Positions 25,501 through 40,500 of a DNA stretch of 64,000 nucleotides are shown piece by piece. The stretch's first letter is position 1. Each line of letters starts with the position of its first letter. Below the pieces are notes generated by a model. The model made no database searches and was not told where the DNA came from. It was given only the letters and a program-made list of their open reading frames with translations. The stretch is from Rhabdophis nuchalis (lineage: Eukaryota > Chordata > Lepidosauria > Squamata > Natricidae), in assembly GCA_039707465.1 (NCBI GenBank), contig CM077644.1, forward strand, positions 101,752,875 through 101,816,874. Direction: 5' to 3'. Made by a program: the position numbers and the translations under genes.

Positions 25501-28500
25501 AATGTAGGCTCCTTTGTTTTCCCCTAATAATTCTAATTAGCATATCACCTTGCTTCCTAGATAAATCATAAAGTAGGATGGATAGAAATATAGTTTCAGA
25601 TTCTTATAAACCCAAGCTAACATTTTGTGAGACATGAAAAACTATTAAATATGATATGTGGTAGGGCTGATTGTCTTTTGCATCTCAGACAACAATTTGG
25701 TTCCCAAAAATATATAAAATTAACTTCTACTGATGATAAAAAATAAGCCCATCAGATACTTAACAAGCTTTTCATATTCTAGAAGGAACACTATTGATTT
25801 CAGCTAGAATAAATTCTGTAGAATAACTAATCAGCATTGGAATGACACTGAAATTAAATAAATCACTAGTTTTGAAACCCTTGGACCTAGTTTAAAAGCT
25901 TAATAAAATATTATTTATAAGATGTCAGTTCCTAGATGATATAGCCATCTTCTGTCTTGACATCTTAATGATTGATATACCATACATCCTATGGCATATG
26001 CATTTACTATACGTGTTATCTCCTTAACACATTGAGGGGAGGACACCAACATTTTGCATATCTTTAATTCTGGCACCTTACTTTTTTTAAACATACAAAG
26101 GCCTTCTCCACATCAATGAGATAGCATGGCAAGATTCATTGCCTTTTCTATGATACTCCAAAGAGCAAAGCATATATTTTGCACAGTTCATTGAGAGAAG
26201 GGAAAAGGAAAATAGGGGAAGAAAAAGATTGAGAGACATGCTTAACAGGACTGATACCTGGTTATCAGATCGGAATCATGCAAAACACCTGGGTAACTTC
26301 TCTGATTGGCATTTGTAGGAGAAACAGAAGATGCTTCCATTGGAGGTTCAGCTGCACAGAAGATAAATATTTCACACATTTAAAGTTGTAGAAATGAAGA
26401 CATAGACAAAACTTCAATTGGTCCCAGCATATACCCGTTAGGAACCTCATCTCATTTAGCTGTCTATCTCACTTTGTTATCAATTACATTTAGGAGCTCA
26501 TGCAAACATTGATGTAGAAGTGAGATGGGCAACCTTTTTTCAATTGGGAGCTCTGTATTAAACCATTAATGCAAAATTTGCTCCACATTACAAGTTAACT
26601 TGTTAGAATGTTAAGTAAATCCTAACCTTATCCTACATTGGGAAATAGAAACTTTGTCCTGACAAATGAAGGATGATCAGCTAGGTGATAGAAAATCTGC
26701 GAATATGGTCACCCTTTCCATCCAAGTTTCTGTCAGTCAAACAGACATGCAGTTCGTTGCTATCCAGGGGGACCAGTATGGGAAAGCAGTTAAGATGATG
26801 GATTACGAGTGGGAAAACTAGGTTGCACTATTCACTTAGGCATGGAAGCTGCCTGGGTGATGTTGAGCCAAGTACTCTGTCTCAGTCCAAATTGGGATTA
26901 GGTTCTATAATGAGAGGAAATACAACTCCCTGTTGCATCATGGATTGACAGCTTAATTGTGTGAACTGAAGGAATGCAGTTCATAAACAAGCAAATCCTG
27001 AAACCAAGCAGGATAAATGCTAGAAACAACAAGGGTTCTTTGAATGCTGTTACTTGAAGTTCTACTTTAGTAAGCAAAAGGACATACTATAAATCATAGG
27101 GCGGTAAAGAGATCTGGATGCAAAGGGACATCATTGTCCCTTAAAACACTGAAGTTGCACAAGCCAAGACATGATGAGATGCACAAGTAAACGCACAAAG
27201 CTTTCTTGACTAAGTTATATTATTGTTATACATAATCTATTACTGTTTGTCTTGGTAGTATTCCTGTTTCAATTCAAGCAAAGTCTCCCTGACCCCTTAA
27301 AAAAGACAAGAATGTGTGTAGGGAATGAGAAGCACCAGGATTCAACCTGGAATCTTCTTGAAGAACACATAATCTACCACGGAATCTCTTGTTGTTTGTC
27401 ATAATATAAAAGCAGGACTTCAATAGGTTATTTTCCTATACCTTGAACAGTGTAGGCTTCTATAATTCACCACTTCAAAAATATCGTATGTTCAATGTTA
27501 AACAACAGCTGCTGATCAGAAGATCACAGAAACGGGGGAAAAAATCACCTTGAGGATGACCTACAACTCGAGGCTGGACAAATGATGGCTTCACCACTTC
27601 AAACCACCAGAACAGCTCTGCCATGAACACTAAATAATTACTCTGTAAATAAAAGATACTAGTGTTAATATATAAGTTCTGAAGAAAAGAATTCATGGAG
27701 TCTAGGTTCTCCACCATTATAACCTTGGAGTAAAAAGTGTTAGATATGTGACATGATAACTACAATGGCAAACTTTAAATCAGAAACAAACCATCTGCTA
27801 CCATTCAGACTATTTTAGAGCACTGTTTCTCAGACTCAACAACTTTTTAGATGTGTGGACTTCAACTCCCAGAATTCCCCAGCCAACACAAGATTTCCTT
27901 AATCCCATACTGGGTGAAGTTAATGAGAGATGAAGTTCAAAGCATCTGAAGTGCACCACGTTGTATAACCTTCAGTTAAACCTATTAACAGAACAGAAGA
28001 AGCGAACAAAAAGAAATGTCAGTATTTGCACACATTGGCAATGATTAAGCTATTTAATACAAAATCCTCATAATCCTTAACTTAATCTCTAATTATACAG
28101 GCATTTCTTCCTGATACCAGAGTTCTAGACTGGGCAATGGTTTTAATCAAAAGAGCAACAACACTAAGCGAATGATGGGATCAGTTTTGTTGCAAAGTCT
28201 GAAATCCAGGGTCAGATTTTCCACAGGGAAAAAAGAATTGCTGAAGGAAAAATCCATCAAAAATTAAATTCCTGTTCACATGAATTTATGGAAGTTTGCC
28301 TTCATTGAAAACACACTATTTAAATTATCTATCAATTGATTCCCCTTTGCTGTGTCAGGAATGCAGAGATTTTGAAAGCCATTATATACTATTTACTCAC
28401 TTGTTTTGAACCTTGAATCACAGCCACGTTTCAGGTTGTGGCCATGCTACAAGAGGGCTGGGTGTCCTCAACATACATTTGGATGAAATAATTCAAACCT

Positions 28501-31500
28501 TTTACAAACATCTCTCTGCTCTTCAATAAAGCAGCCTGACTTTTTACAGGCTTTCCTGTGAGCCTAAAAAGAATAGTAACTGAAAAAGAATCAAGTTATG
28601 ACTCAGTTCCTTAGAACAGCTGTATATTTTATCAAGTTTCTGGAAAAGCCTGAAAGAAGATCAGCTGTTCTACTGAGCAGCACAAAGATGTTCTGATCAT
28701 GTTGAGTTGAAAGCAATTCTGAATCATTTTTGAAACATGTGGGGCCCTGCAAAATAACTTCTGATTATTACTTTTATAACCCAGATAGATGGATATACTT
28801 ATGCTCACAAGGCAGTGATAAAAGTAGAGCAAAACATCACTTGGCAAGTATCACATGAATCTGTCAGGTTAAGCTAACCTCTCTCTCTCTCTCTCTCTCT
28901 CCCCCTCTCTCTCTTTCTCCTTCCCTACTTGTGCATACAATGCTAAGAAAGTGCCAAACAAAAATATTCAGTGCTGTTTTGTAAAGGCAAAAGCAGAGTG
29001 AAGATCAGTTAGAAAGCAGAAGACAGAAAACACCACTGAAGAATTAAATGCATCTATAAGGGATGCTCACTTAACAGCCACTCATACAGTAATGATTTGA
29101 AATTATGATGTTGCTGAACAAGTGGTACTTATGACCAGTCCTTCTGGCTGTCATAGCATTCCTACAATCACATGAACACATGATCATGACCATTTTACAG
29201 TTATGATGTTATAGCCTCCCACAATCAGGCGAGTTGATTAGCAACCTTATTTGCTGGGCTTCCTACAAGCAAAGTCAATGGGGAAGTAACAAGAGGTTGT
29301 AAATGATGTGATGTCATCCTTAATGAAAACACAATATTTACTTAACTGCAACCGGCATTCCACTGTAAGCAGTGTGGTCATGTGACATCATACTTTATTA
29401 TTGTGACACTTAGTGACAGAAATAGCAGTCTAAATTGCCATTGTTGACCAAGGACTATCACACAAAGTCCCTGTGAACCTGCATATTCTTCTTAACTGGA
29501 AATTTTGCCTCATTCCTTTATTGCATATTAAGTCCTGTTGCTGGGATACTTCAGAAGAAGACCCTTTTGAGTAAACCTGTCTAGATCAATCATTAGCCCA
29601 CATTAAGCTAACAAAACTAATGGTGTCAGTACTGAGATAGTAACCAGACCAAATTTTGTGCAAGAACAATTACTAAAAATCAGAATGCAAGAGAAGAGAT
29701 CACTTCCCAATTTATATATCAAAAATATTCATGTTTTTCAAACCACATGAAACTATAATTAAGTTTCTGTAAAGTTTTAGAGAGAACTCTCCTTCCACGT
29801 ATGGCACTAGATTAATATGTTTGCTGTATGTGCTAGACATAATGATGATGTTTAATAATTAGTATTACTTTCCTGAGTTTATACATATCACCTCAGGATA
29901 AAAAAATTCCCATATACAAACTCATCTAAATGAACAGAACCATAACACCTATCCTACCATTCCCTTACAGGATAAACAATGTCAATCAAAACACAGAAAG
30001 GAAATAAGAAATAGTAAGACTAAAAAAGTATAAGTCACAAATAAGGAAGAAAAATGGAATTGTGCTAAACTATTTACTGAACGTTTCCATAGGTTTCTGT
30101 TCTTGCAAGCCATTCCTGCTTTATAATAACCATGTACTGCTTCATAGTTTTTAAAATCTCTTTCTTTAGGAAGATCTCACTGACTCAAACTACAGTTTTC
30201 TTGGCCTTCCCCTTTCTCTTGACCCCATTCACCAGGGGTTGCTCATTTTATTACTATTGGTTTGGGCGTGTTCCCGTGTGTGACGCTTCTGCACATACTC
30301 AGAAGCATCCAGGCAGGTGGGTGGAGCATCCCATCGCCGCTACTACCAGTTTGGCCAATGTGGGCTGAACTGGCAGCAACCCACCTCTGCCGTTCACTCT
30401 TCCTTCATATATTTGTTTTTAAAATGTCGTTCTTCATTTTCAATGCACTTTTTTCATACTAGTCACTGAATTTTATAATCAATCCACATTCATAATACCT
30501 TTCTTCCAAATGTCAGGCATGGCCAGATGCAGCCTTCATGGAAACATTAAACAAATTGCACAGCCATTAGATAAGCAAACCTAGCCTATACTAGTAAGCA
30601 TTTTTCCAGGGATACATGGATACCCTATAATTTTCAACATTTTCAGTCCATCACTCTTATTTTTTACATTAACTTTATTAGAAGTTCCTTGAAGAGCTCT
30701 CCTATATTCTCTGAAACTACTTGTTCTCCCTTTATACCTTATACAATATCTTTCTATCGTCCTAATTTTTTCAAAAATCATTCTCTGATATGCATGTTCA
30801 CAGTCTCATTCCACCTGTCTTTTCATTCAATCAAAACACAAAACACAGAACACAAAACACAGTCCCTCCTGGCTTGTACTGGCATCCTGGGAGACGACAC
30901 GAGGCTGGCTCCAGGGCATTGTCAACGCATCTTTGAGTGAGGGGTCCTTGCCTGCCGTCTTGAAAGAGGCGGTAGTGAGGCCCCTCCTCAAGAAGCCGTC
31001 CCTGGACCCAGCTTTATTAGAGAACTATCGTCCGGTCTCCAACCTTCACTTTTTGGTGAAGGTTGTCGAGAGTGTGGTAGCCCAACAGTTTCCGCGACAC
31101 CTGGAGGAAGTTGATTATCTAGACCCGCGCCAGTCCGGCTTCCGACCCGGTCACAGCACCGAGACGGCATTGGTCGCGTTGGTTGATGATCTCTGGAGGG
31201 CGCGGGATAGAGGTTATTCCTCTATCCTAGTCCTATTAGACCTCTCGGCGGCTTTTGATACCATCGACCATGGTATCCTATTGCACCGACTGGGGGGGTT
31301 GGGGTTGGGAGGCACCGTTTTGCGGTGGTTCTCATCCTACCTCTCTGGTCGGTCGCAATATGTGTTGACGGGAGGGCAGAGGTCGACCTCGAGGCCTCTC
31401 TTATGTGGGGTTCCTCAGGGGTCGGTCCTCTCGCCCCTCCTTTTCAACACATATATGAAGCCGCTGGGTGAGATCATCCGTGGTTTTGGGGTGGAGTACC

Positions 31501-34500
31501 ATCTGTACGCTGATGACACCCAGCTGTACATATCCACCCCAAACCACCCCAACGATGCCGCCGAAGTGCTGTCCCGGTGTTTGGAGGCCATACGGATCTG
31601 GATGGGTGGTAACAAACTCAGGCTCAACCCTGCCAAGACTGAGTGGCTGTGGTTTCCGGCACCCCGGTTCAGCCAGATTACACCAACTCTGGCCATTGGG
31701 GGCGAAACACTGGCCCCCGTGGAGAGGGCGCGCAATTTGGGTGTCCTCCTGGATTCCCGGCTGTCCATGGAGGACCATGTGGCGGCCGTGGCCAGGGGGG
31801 CGTTTCATCAGGTACGCCTGATGCGCCAATTGCGCCCCTTACTGGACCGGGCTGCCCTTCGCACAGTCACTCAAGCTCTCGTGACGTCCCGACTCGACTA
31901 CTGTAATGCTCTCTACATGGGGCTTCCCTTGAGGTGCACTCGAAAGCTACAGCTAGTCCAAAACGCAGCCGCGCGGGTGATTATGGGAGCCACTAGATGC
32001 TCCCACATAACACCGATCCTGCGCGAGCTGCATTGGCTTCCTGTGGTTTTTCGAGTGCGCTTCAAGGTTCTGACAACTATCTTTAAAGCGCTCCATGGCT
32101 CGGGGCCTAGTTATATGCGAGACCGCCTCCTGCCCCATACATCCCTTAGACCGATACGCTCCCACAGAGAGGGCCTTCTCAGGGTGCCGTCGGCCGGACA
32201 ATGCCGACTGGCGACACCCAGGGGAAGAGCCTTCTCTGTGGCGGGCCCAGCCCTTTGGAATGACCTACCCCCTGAATTACGTACCATCACCGACCTCCGC
32301 CTCTTCCGCCAATGTCTTAAGACATATTTGTTTCAACAAGCCGGCCTAGCCTAACCTCCCATGGGGACTTTTAGGTGGTTTTAAATTGGGTTTTTAAAAT
32401 TTGGTTTTAGCGCAGGATAGGTTATTTAATAGTTTTTTAAATTATATTTATTGTATTTTGTATGTTTTTAAATTTTCCTGTGCGCCGCCCTGGGTCCTTC
32501 GTGGAGAAGGGCGGGATATAAATTTAAATAAATAAATAAATAAAATAAATTCTTCTTAGTATAATTCCCAAACACTTTGTTAACATTCACTTTGTTCTAG
32601 CAGTTTCCACATAATCTTTCCTAACATTCTATACATCCTATTTAGAGATGAATCTATCTTTGAATACTTTTTCACACAAAACTAGTACTTCCTTTTTCTA
32701 CAGTCAATATACATTTATCTTCATTTCTTTAATTGCTTTTCTATCCTTCTGTGACTATTTTCCCTAAGATTCATTCCTGACATAAATAATAGGTTATACC
32801 ACATTTATGAACCCTGCTGCTTTTCATCAATATGCTCGTCCGGGTATAAGGAAAGGAAAAAAGTGATTAACTATAAATGGGGGTATTTAGATGCAATAAT
32901 GGAAACTACAGAAATTCTCCTGCAAGAATTCTGTAATGCGTGAGAAATAGGGTACTTTGGAGCATTTATTAAACATACTCTGATTTGTCTTCAGATGTAT
33001 ACATCTTTTGCATTTTATCTAAACATAATATCACCTTTGCACTCTTTATATGTGTTCATCATATAAATTAAATACATTATATATTAAGATTTATATTAAT
33101 TTGATGCCTTATGTATTGAACTATAAAGTTGAAGCTAATACAACTTTTTCTTAACAGATGCTTACCAAATAGTCACCATGCTCATTCATTCTTGGGTGTC
33201 TGACAATGCAATTGCTTCTTTCATACTGTCATCCTCTTTCCCCTTATATGTTCATGTTATCTTACAAAATATTTTTTTCTATGGACTGCTACATAGAAAA
33301 AGTCATCTCTGATAGTGGAATGCAACATACAACTACCATAAACAACCTACATGATCCTGGTCCTTACTGTGTGACGTATAACTTAGCTCTTCTATTCATA
33401 ACTAATTTTATATTTTCATTTCCATGCTAGTATCCAACAACTTCACTCAACAAGATCAGACCACTTTTATTGAGATATATTGTATATTTTCCCCTTTCTC
33501 CTAATTTCACACCCACACCGTATCTATTTTCTTTCATTTCATTCATTATTTCACTTACTTTATTCCTACATTTCCAGCTGCCATGTTCCATATTTCATAG
33601 TTGTCACCAGATGGCCTCATAGATATTCACCTACCCCTCACTGTTGCACCACAGTTTTGGTTACATACGTCTTCATAGTAACTCAGAGAAGCTATAGACT
33701 AGGTCAGGGGTCTGCAACGTCGGCTCTTTTAAGACTGGTGGACTTCAACTCCCAGAATTCCCCAGCCAGCATGGCTGGCTGGGGAATCCTGGGAGTTGAA
33801 GTCCACCAGTCTTAAAAGAGCCGACTTTGCAGACCCCTGGACTAGGTTACTAGTCATAGTTGTACTTGTGTCACATACGGCATGCCGTCAATCAAAAATT
33901 GATGGACAATACTGGTAAGTTTTGGCATATTTTGACTGTTATAAACACAAATAAAGTCAGGTTTTATCCAATCATGTTCGAGGTATCTATGCAGGCTAGG
34001 CTTGCTAATCAAGAGATTACCTTCCAAGCCACATATTCTTGCCTGCAATTTGAGAATACATGCATGTCTTAACACATATTCAGGACGCCTATGATAATAA
34101 CCTGATAATTACACATATTGTTCAGCACTGAAAAAATCATTGGCTTAGCTCTGATAATTCTATATAGGACTTAATAAGCTAAATTCTAAGGATTCTTTGT
34201 AGGACTTAATAAGCTAAATTCTAAATGAGGCCTTTGCTCAGACTTATTTATTCGTGTTTATCTTTGTGACCTAACAGAATACTACACAGGAGTTTCAGAT
34301 TTACTACTGTCAATGTTCATATAGTGTTATGCCTTAATGTTGTAATGCAGGGGTCCCCAACCTTTTTTGCACCAGGGACCGGTTTCATTTTAAAGAAAAT
34401 TCTGCGGACTGGCGTAGAGGAGGAGCCGGGGGGGGAGGGGGAGAGGGGGAACAGGCGGTGCATGCGCACATGGGGGGGGAGGGGAAACAGGCGGCACATG

Positions 34501-37500
34501 CGCACGCGGTGGGGGAGTCGGCTCACTTGGCCCTCTAGGGCCTCCAATGGCACAAACGGCCGCGCCTGCACTCTCCTGCATCTGGTGCGCACTCTGCCCA
34601 GGGGGCTGCCCCCTCCTCCCTCCTCATCCTCTCCAGCCCTGCGGCCCGGTTCCTATCCGCGGCCCGGGGGTTGGGGACCCCTGTTGTAATGGGTTTGCTG
34701 GAGAAACCACAATGGCCTGATTTGCACATAATGACAAGCGGCAATGAGTGCATTCATTCATCATAATGTCGAAAATAAACCATATAATGGTTTACTGTAA
34801 TTGTGAACCCAGTCAGTGTTTTCTAATTCATCCAATTTAGGGGGTAAATCCCCCAGCTTCCTGGTATCTTAAATCAACTTCAAATTAACGCTTGGGAGCC
34901 CAGTATATTCCAAAATTGATAATGATGATTTCCAATTCAAGTAAAAGAAACCCGTGATCAAGAACTTCCTAATTTAGTAACAGTTTTTATCAAGGGAGAA
35001 ACAAAGAGGAAAGAGTAGCTAGGCAGCAACATGATCATTCACATGCAGCGAGTGTCTCCTTTAGCTGAAAACAAGCATCCAGTTGCCATAGTTATCAACC
35101 TTCAAATAGCAATGGAAGAGGAAAAAATGTACTGCCTTTATATTCAGCATAATATTGAAAGTGAATGAAAACATCATGAAATTTTACCATTCAAGGGGGG
35201 GAGGATGTAGGTTTTTTATATTGAACATGTTTTGTATAATAGGCAGACTCCAACTATTGTTTAGTGTCATCCAAGATGCTTGCATAAATCCAATATGACC
35301 TCTAATTTATTTATAGAAATATCATATTGAAAACCATTCATTTTAAAAGCAGCTTGTGATATAAGGATGGGGGTAGGAGGGCTGCTTCAGAAATCCTATC
35401 CATATTATTGACTAAGACCACCACTTATTTATAGCTAAAAATGATCTAGGCTCAATATTTTAATCACATTTCAAAACCATTTAGCATTTTTAAGCTTTTA
35501 GATTTCCTGTGTAAATATGTTCTAACTTTTTGTTATTGCTATTACTTTTGAAAGTCTGTTACTTCCTCAAAAATGACATCACCAGCACTGAAGAAAATAA
35601 AAATTCCTTTATTTCATGACAATACTGAGAGTTACTGATGTAATTCTCTTACTTCAGAAAAGAAGATTGTGCACTGTGGAAAAACTAGCCCCTTACACTA
35701 TATTCCCGTGACGGTGAACCTATGGTACATGTGCCAGAGGTAGCGTGCACAGCCCTCTCTGTGGGCACGTGCACCATTGCCAGCTGCTCTTCTGGTTTTT
35801 GGTGCATGCATTTACACCAGCTAGCTGGTCTGTGGGTTTCCGGCAGTCTGGCGCATGCATTCCGGTTTGGGCACTTGGTGCCAAAAAGGTTCGCCATCCC
35901 TGCTATATTCCATAATAGCATTACTGGAAACAGATGACTGCATGGAGACTATCTGGTGCTGGAAATCTTTTATTTCGCGCTTTATACTTAACTATGCAAT
36001 AAGACTCTGTCTCATTCCTGAAAATACTAAATATAGTAATCCCTCGTTTTCCGCGGCTTCGTTTTCCGCGGCTTCAGTGCTTCACGGATTTGTAAAAAAT
36101 ACAGGGAAAAATGCATTGGTAGGAGGCAAGCGCCCCGTAGTGGTTGCTTTAAACATGTCCACCAATTCAAGTTTCCTAGCGAATCCTACTTCGCGGATTT
36201 CCGGTTTTCGCGGACGGGTGCGGTCCCGATTAGCCGCGAAAAACGAGGGATTACTGTACAGGTAGTCCTTGACTTACAGCTATAACTGGGACTGGAAAAT
36301 TTGTTCTTAAATGGCATGGAAGTTAAGTGTGGCGTTATGTGATTTGATTACTTCTTTTGCTGCAATCCTTAAGTGATTTCAACTTCCTCTAATGACTTGG
36401 CATGTCACAAGTCAGCTGGGAAGGCTGTAAATGGCAATCATGTGATTTCCCAGGATGCTGGGGAATCAATGCCAACATGAAACAGTAGCCAAGCCCCTGG
36501 ATTATGATCACAAGACTTCAAGGATGCTGTCGTGGTCATAAGGGTGAGGACCAGTCACTTTTTCCAGCACTGTTGTAACTTTGAAAGTTTGCTAAATGAA
36601 TAGTCATAAGTCAAGGGCTACCTATAAAATTAACCAGAGCCTTGATTTATTTCAGAAATATTCAAGTATTTCGATGAAAATATTAAGTACATATTACTTG
36701 CAGTCAGTAAAACTAGACCAAACCCCCCCCCCCAATAAATTGATATTTATTTTAGGTAAGATAGTAACATTTATTCAGAAGACTTGGCGAATGGTACCCA
36801 AACTATTCTGAATAATGATATGTTCTGCTTAAGACAAAAGTGAATAACATTTTTAGGTGAAGCTGTGTCCTGCTTCTTTGAATGTCATCTTCATATATAA
36901 GGCACTATGGCAAGCATGTGTACAATATGAACCTTCTTACAAAAAATACTTCCGCATACATGTTTTTTTTATTTTTATTTTATTTTATTAAATTTATACC
37001 CCGCCCTTGTCCTTGTTAGGACCCAGGGCGGCGCACAGGGATGTTAAAATACATACAAAATATATAAAATATATGAAATTTAAAATACTTATTCTAATAA
37101 ATAAACCCTGCGCTAAAAACCGAATTAAAATCCCAAGTTTAAAAACTATCTAATAGTCAGTATGGAGGTTACGCTAGGCCGGCTAGATGAAATAGGTGTG
37201 TCTTCAGACACTTGCGGAAGAGGCGGAGATCGGAGATGGTGCGGAGTTCAGGGGGTAAGTCGTTCCAGAGGGCTGGGCCCGCCACAGAGAAGGCTCTCCC
37301 CCTGGGTGTCGCCAGTCGGCATTGTCCAGCCGACGGCACCCTGAGGAGGCCCTCAGATAAGTCTGCGCTTGCGCGAAGATGGCGGGCTAACTCTGGAGCT
37401 CCGTGTGTGCCATGGAGATTGTTAGCCTCTATTTGTGCTCCCAGCCCTCCTGCATTAGTCGGAGATATGGGATTGATGAGGAATCCACCTGGTGTTTCGG

Positions 37501-40500
37501 GGTGAGGCTCACGACATCAATGGGTGCAGCGGGAACAGAAACGGCGCGGGTGAAGGCGAGAGCGCCGGAGCGGAGGTCGGCGTCCCTGGCGTCCCAATGA
37601 GGGCGGTGGAGGCCGGCTACGCCTTGTGAGTCCCCAGGATGGCGGCGGCAGCAGCGGGCCATGGGGAGGAGATGGAGAAGGCGGTGAGAGCGCCGGGAGG
37701 CCAGCGGCAGCGGCGGTGGCGGAGGCGACGGGAAAGGAGACATGCAGAGAAAGGCGCCGGTGGTGAGAGCGCCGGGAGGGTGTGACGTGACGGCTGCTGG
37801 AAGCCTGGTCGACGGCGGTGGGAGCGCCGAGAGGCCGTGGCTAAGGCGGTATTGTTGGAGATGGCGGCGGTGGGAGCGTCGACGAGGTCGCGCTTCACCC
37901 TGCCTTGCTGACTGACCGTGGAAGACTCTCCTGTTATGGCGGCGGTGGGAGCGCTGCGACTAAAGCTGAAGCCAGCCCTTGCAACGGCAGCGGTGAGACG
38001 GGGGTGAGAGCCCCGGACAGAAGGCCGGTGTCCCCGAGTTTATTTTGGTGGCGGGGGCACTGACCGGACTGTCGGCGGCGGGGCTGACTGATGGCAGCCA
38101 GGAGAAGCTGACTGAGCTCTGGGCTGGGAGAGGAAAGTAAACCCCCCAGCTGGGAGCAATTTTCCATCAGGGAGAACAAACTCCTTTTCAGCTCTGCTGG
38201 CGCCAAACTTACATTCTTCAGCAACAAACAAACAGAAGAAACCCTTCCCCCCCCTATGATGATCTAAGACCAATAGAACTGTGCCGTACTAAGACCTTTT
38301 TAAAGACCTTGTAAATGTCCTAAAGATCTTTTGGACTGGAACATCAATGGATACCCAATTGACATTGTGAACTTCCTCACTATAGCACTTTATTCATTTT
38401 TATAACATCTATTAATGAAATTTAAATCATGGCTAACGATGTTTTTAAAAATATTATTGTATTTTAACCCATGACACACGGATGAATTTTTATTCTTACA
38501 TTGTTTATATATTGATGATTAGTTTTAATTATTTATTATAGCGCAATGTACTCCAGAGCAAATCTTCTGTTTTTACGAGAGTCCCCGCTCTCACAGGCTT
38601 GGCCCTCCGTACTATCGAGGGCCCGTCTCGATGAGGGATTCATTAATCCGGAGAGATGGGCGAAGCGCGGCCTTAGGGGTTTTTTAGTATCTAAATTATT
38701 GGTTCTTTTAGGGGGTACCAGGGAGGGGGGTGGGATTAGACAGGTAGAGACAGAGGGTATTAAGGAAAGAAAGGGCCGGACCAGCAGTCGGCGGAGGGAA
38801 GCGGAAGGATCTGATAGGAGGCGGGAAATACGAGTCGTTCCGGTAGAGGGCCTTCCGATCCAGAGGGTCGTGGGGAGAGGCAGGTCCAAGGGGAGACAAG
38901 TGTTATCCTTCCGGTTGGGGGCGCGAAGCCGTTGGCTGCAAACGGTCAGGTGCCTCAACCCCCGCAGGCTAGGTGGCCAGGGTGTACAGAGCCAGGGCCT
39001 GCGGCTGATGTTCTGCAACGCCAGGTCCGTTGTCAACAAAGCCCCCCTCGTTTATGACCTTGTGTCAGAGGGGGAGCCGGACCTGGTTGGAATTGCGGAG
39101 ACCTGGTTGGGCCACGAGGGTGGACTTCCCCTCGTTGAAATGTGCCCACCAGGTTACCGCGCTTTTCATCAGCCCCGGGCCCTAGGTAGGGGTGGTGGGG
39201 TAGCGGTCATTGTAAAGGAAGGTCTTGAGCCGAGAGAGACCATTGTGCCACAGACTACCGGTTGTGAGTCCCTCTGTGTGAAGTGGGGCCTAGGGAGGCA
39301 GTTGGGCTTGCTGGTTGTATACCTGGCTCCCCGCTATGTAGCAGCAGCCCTGCCCGAGCTCCTGGAGGTGATCGCTACGGTGGCAGTTGAGACCCCCAGA
39401 CTTTTAGTCATGGGGGACTTTAATCTGCCATCGGTGGGCGAATCATCCGGGGTAGCTCGGGAGTTCATGGCTTCCATGACGGCCATGGACCTGACCCAAC
39501 TAATTCAAGGCCCCACTCACGAGGGTGGACATACACCGGATCTCATCTTTGTCTCAGGCCAATGGAAGAGTGATCTGGGTATAGGGGATATAGTCATCAC
39601 ACCCTTGTCATGGTCAGACCACTCACTTCTCCGGCTTGACTTTCCGACCGCTGCTCCCCTCCGCGGGGAGGCGGAACCTGAGTCACCAATCTGGTTCCGC
39701 CCCAGGCGCCTGATGGACCCGGATGGGTTCCAAACGGCGCTTGGGCCAGTTCCTGTACCCCTGACCCGCGCCCCGATGGAGGACCTCGTGGCCGCATGGA
39801 ATATTGCGACCACGGGAGCCTTGGATCGGGTCGCGCCCTTGCGGCCTCTCTTGCGGCGCCGAAACACCCTGGCTCCTCGGTTTACCGAGGAGCTACGGGT
39901 GATGAAACGCCGCAAGAGATGCCTAGAGGGAAGATGGAGGTCTACCCGTTCTGAATCTGACCGGACACAGGTAAGAGCCCATTTACGGACTTACATTGTG
40001 GCGCTGAGAGTAGCCAAACGTCATCATTGTGCTACTCTCATAGCATCCGCAGACAACCGCCCTGCCGCCCTGTTTAGGGTGACCCGCTCCCTCCTTCAAC
40101 AGAGGGTGCGGGAAGCCCCGTTACAGGGTAGAGCAGAGGAATTTGTGATTTTTCTGCAGGAGAAAATCGCTCAGATACAGAACGAGTTAGCCCCCATTCA
40201 TGGCCCAGTGGGATGCCACGAGACAGATCTTGTTTGGGAGGAGTTTGACTCCGTTACTTCCGAGGATATGGACAGGTTACGTGGGCGACTGCGAGCCACC
40301 ACATGTTTATTGGACCCGTGTCCCTCCTGGCTTGTACTGGCATCCTGGGAGGTGACACGAGGCTGGCTCCAAGAGGTTGTCAACGCATCCTTAAGTGAGG
40401 GTTCCTTGCCTGCTTCCCTAAAAGAAGCGATGGTGAGGCCCCTCCTTAAGAAGCCCTCTTTGGATCCAGCTCTTTTGAACAACTACCGTCCAGTCTCCAA

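Noticed and set aside
34317..34753. Overlapping frames on both strands in GC-rich DNA
   Set aside because: They are contained in a non-coding hAT element with an exact 8-bp duplication; stops are scarce because of GC content.
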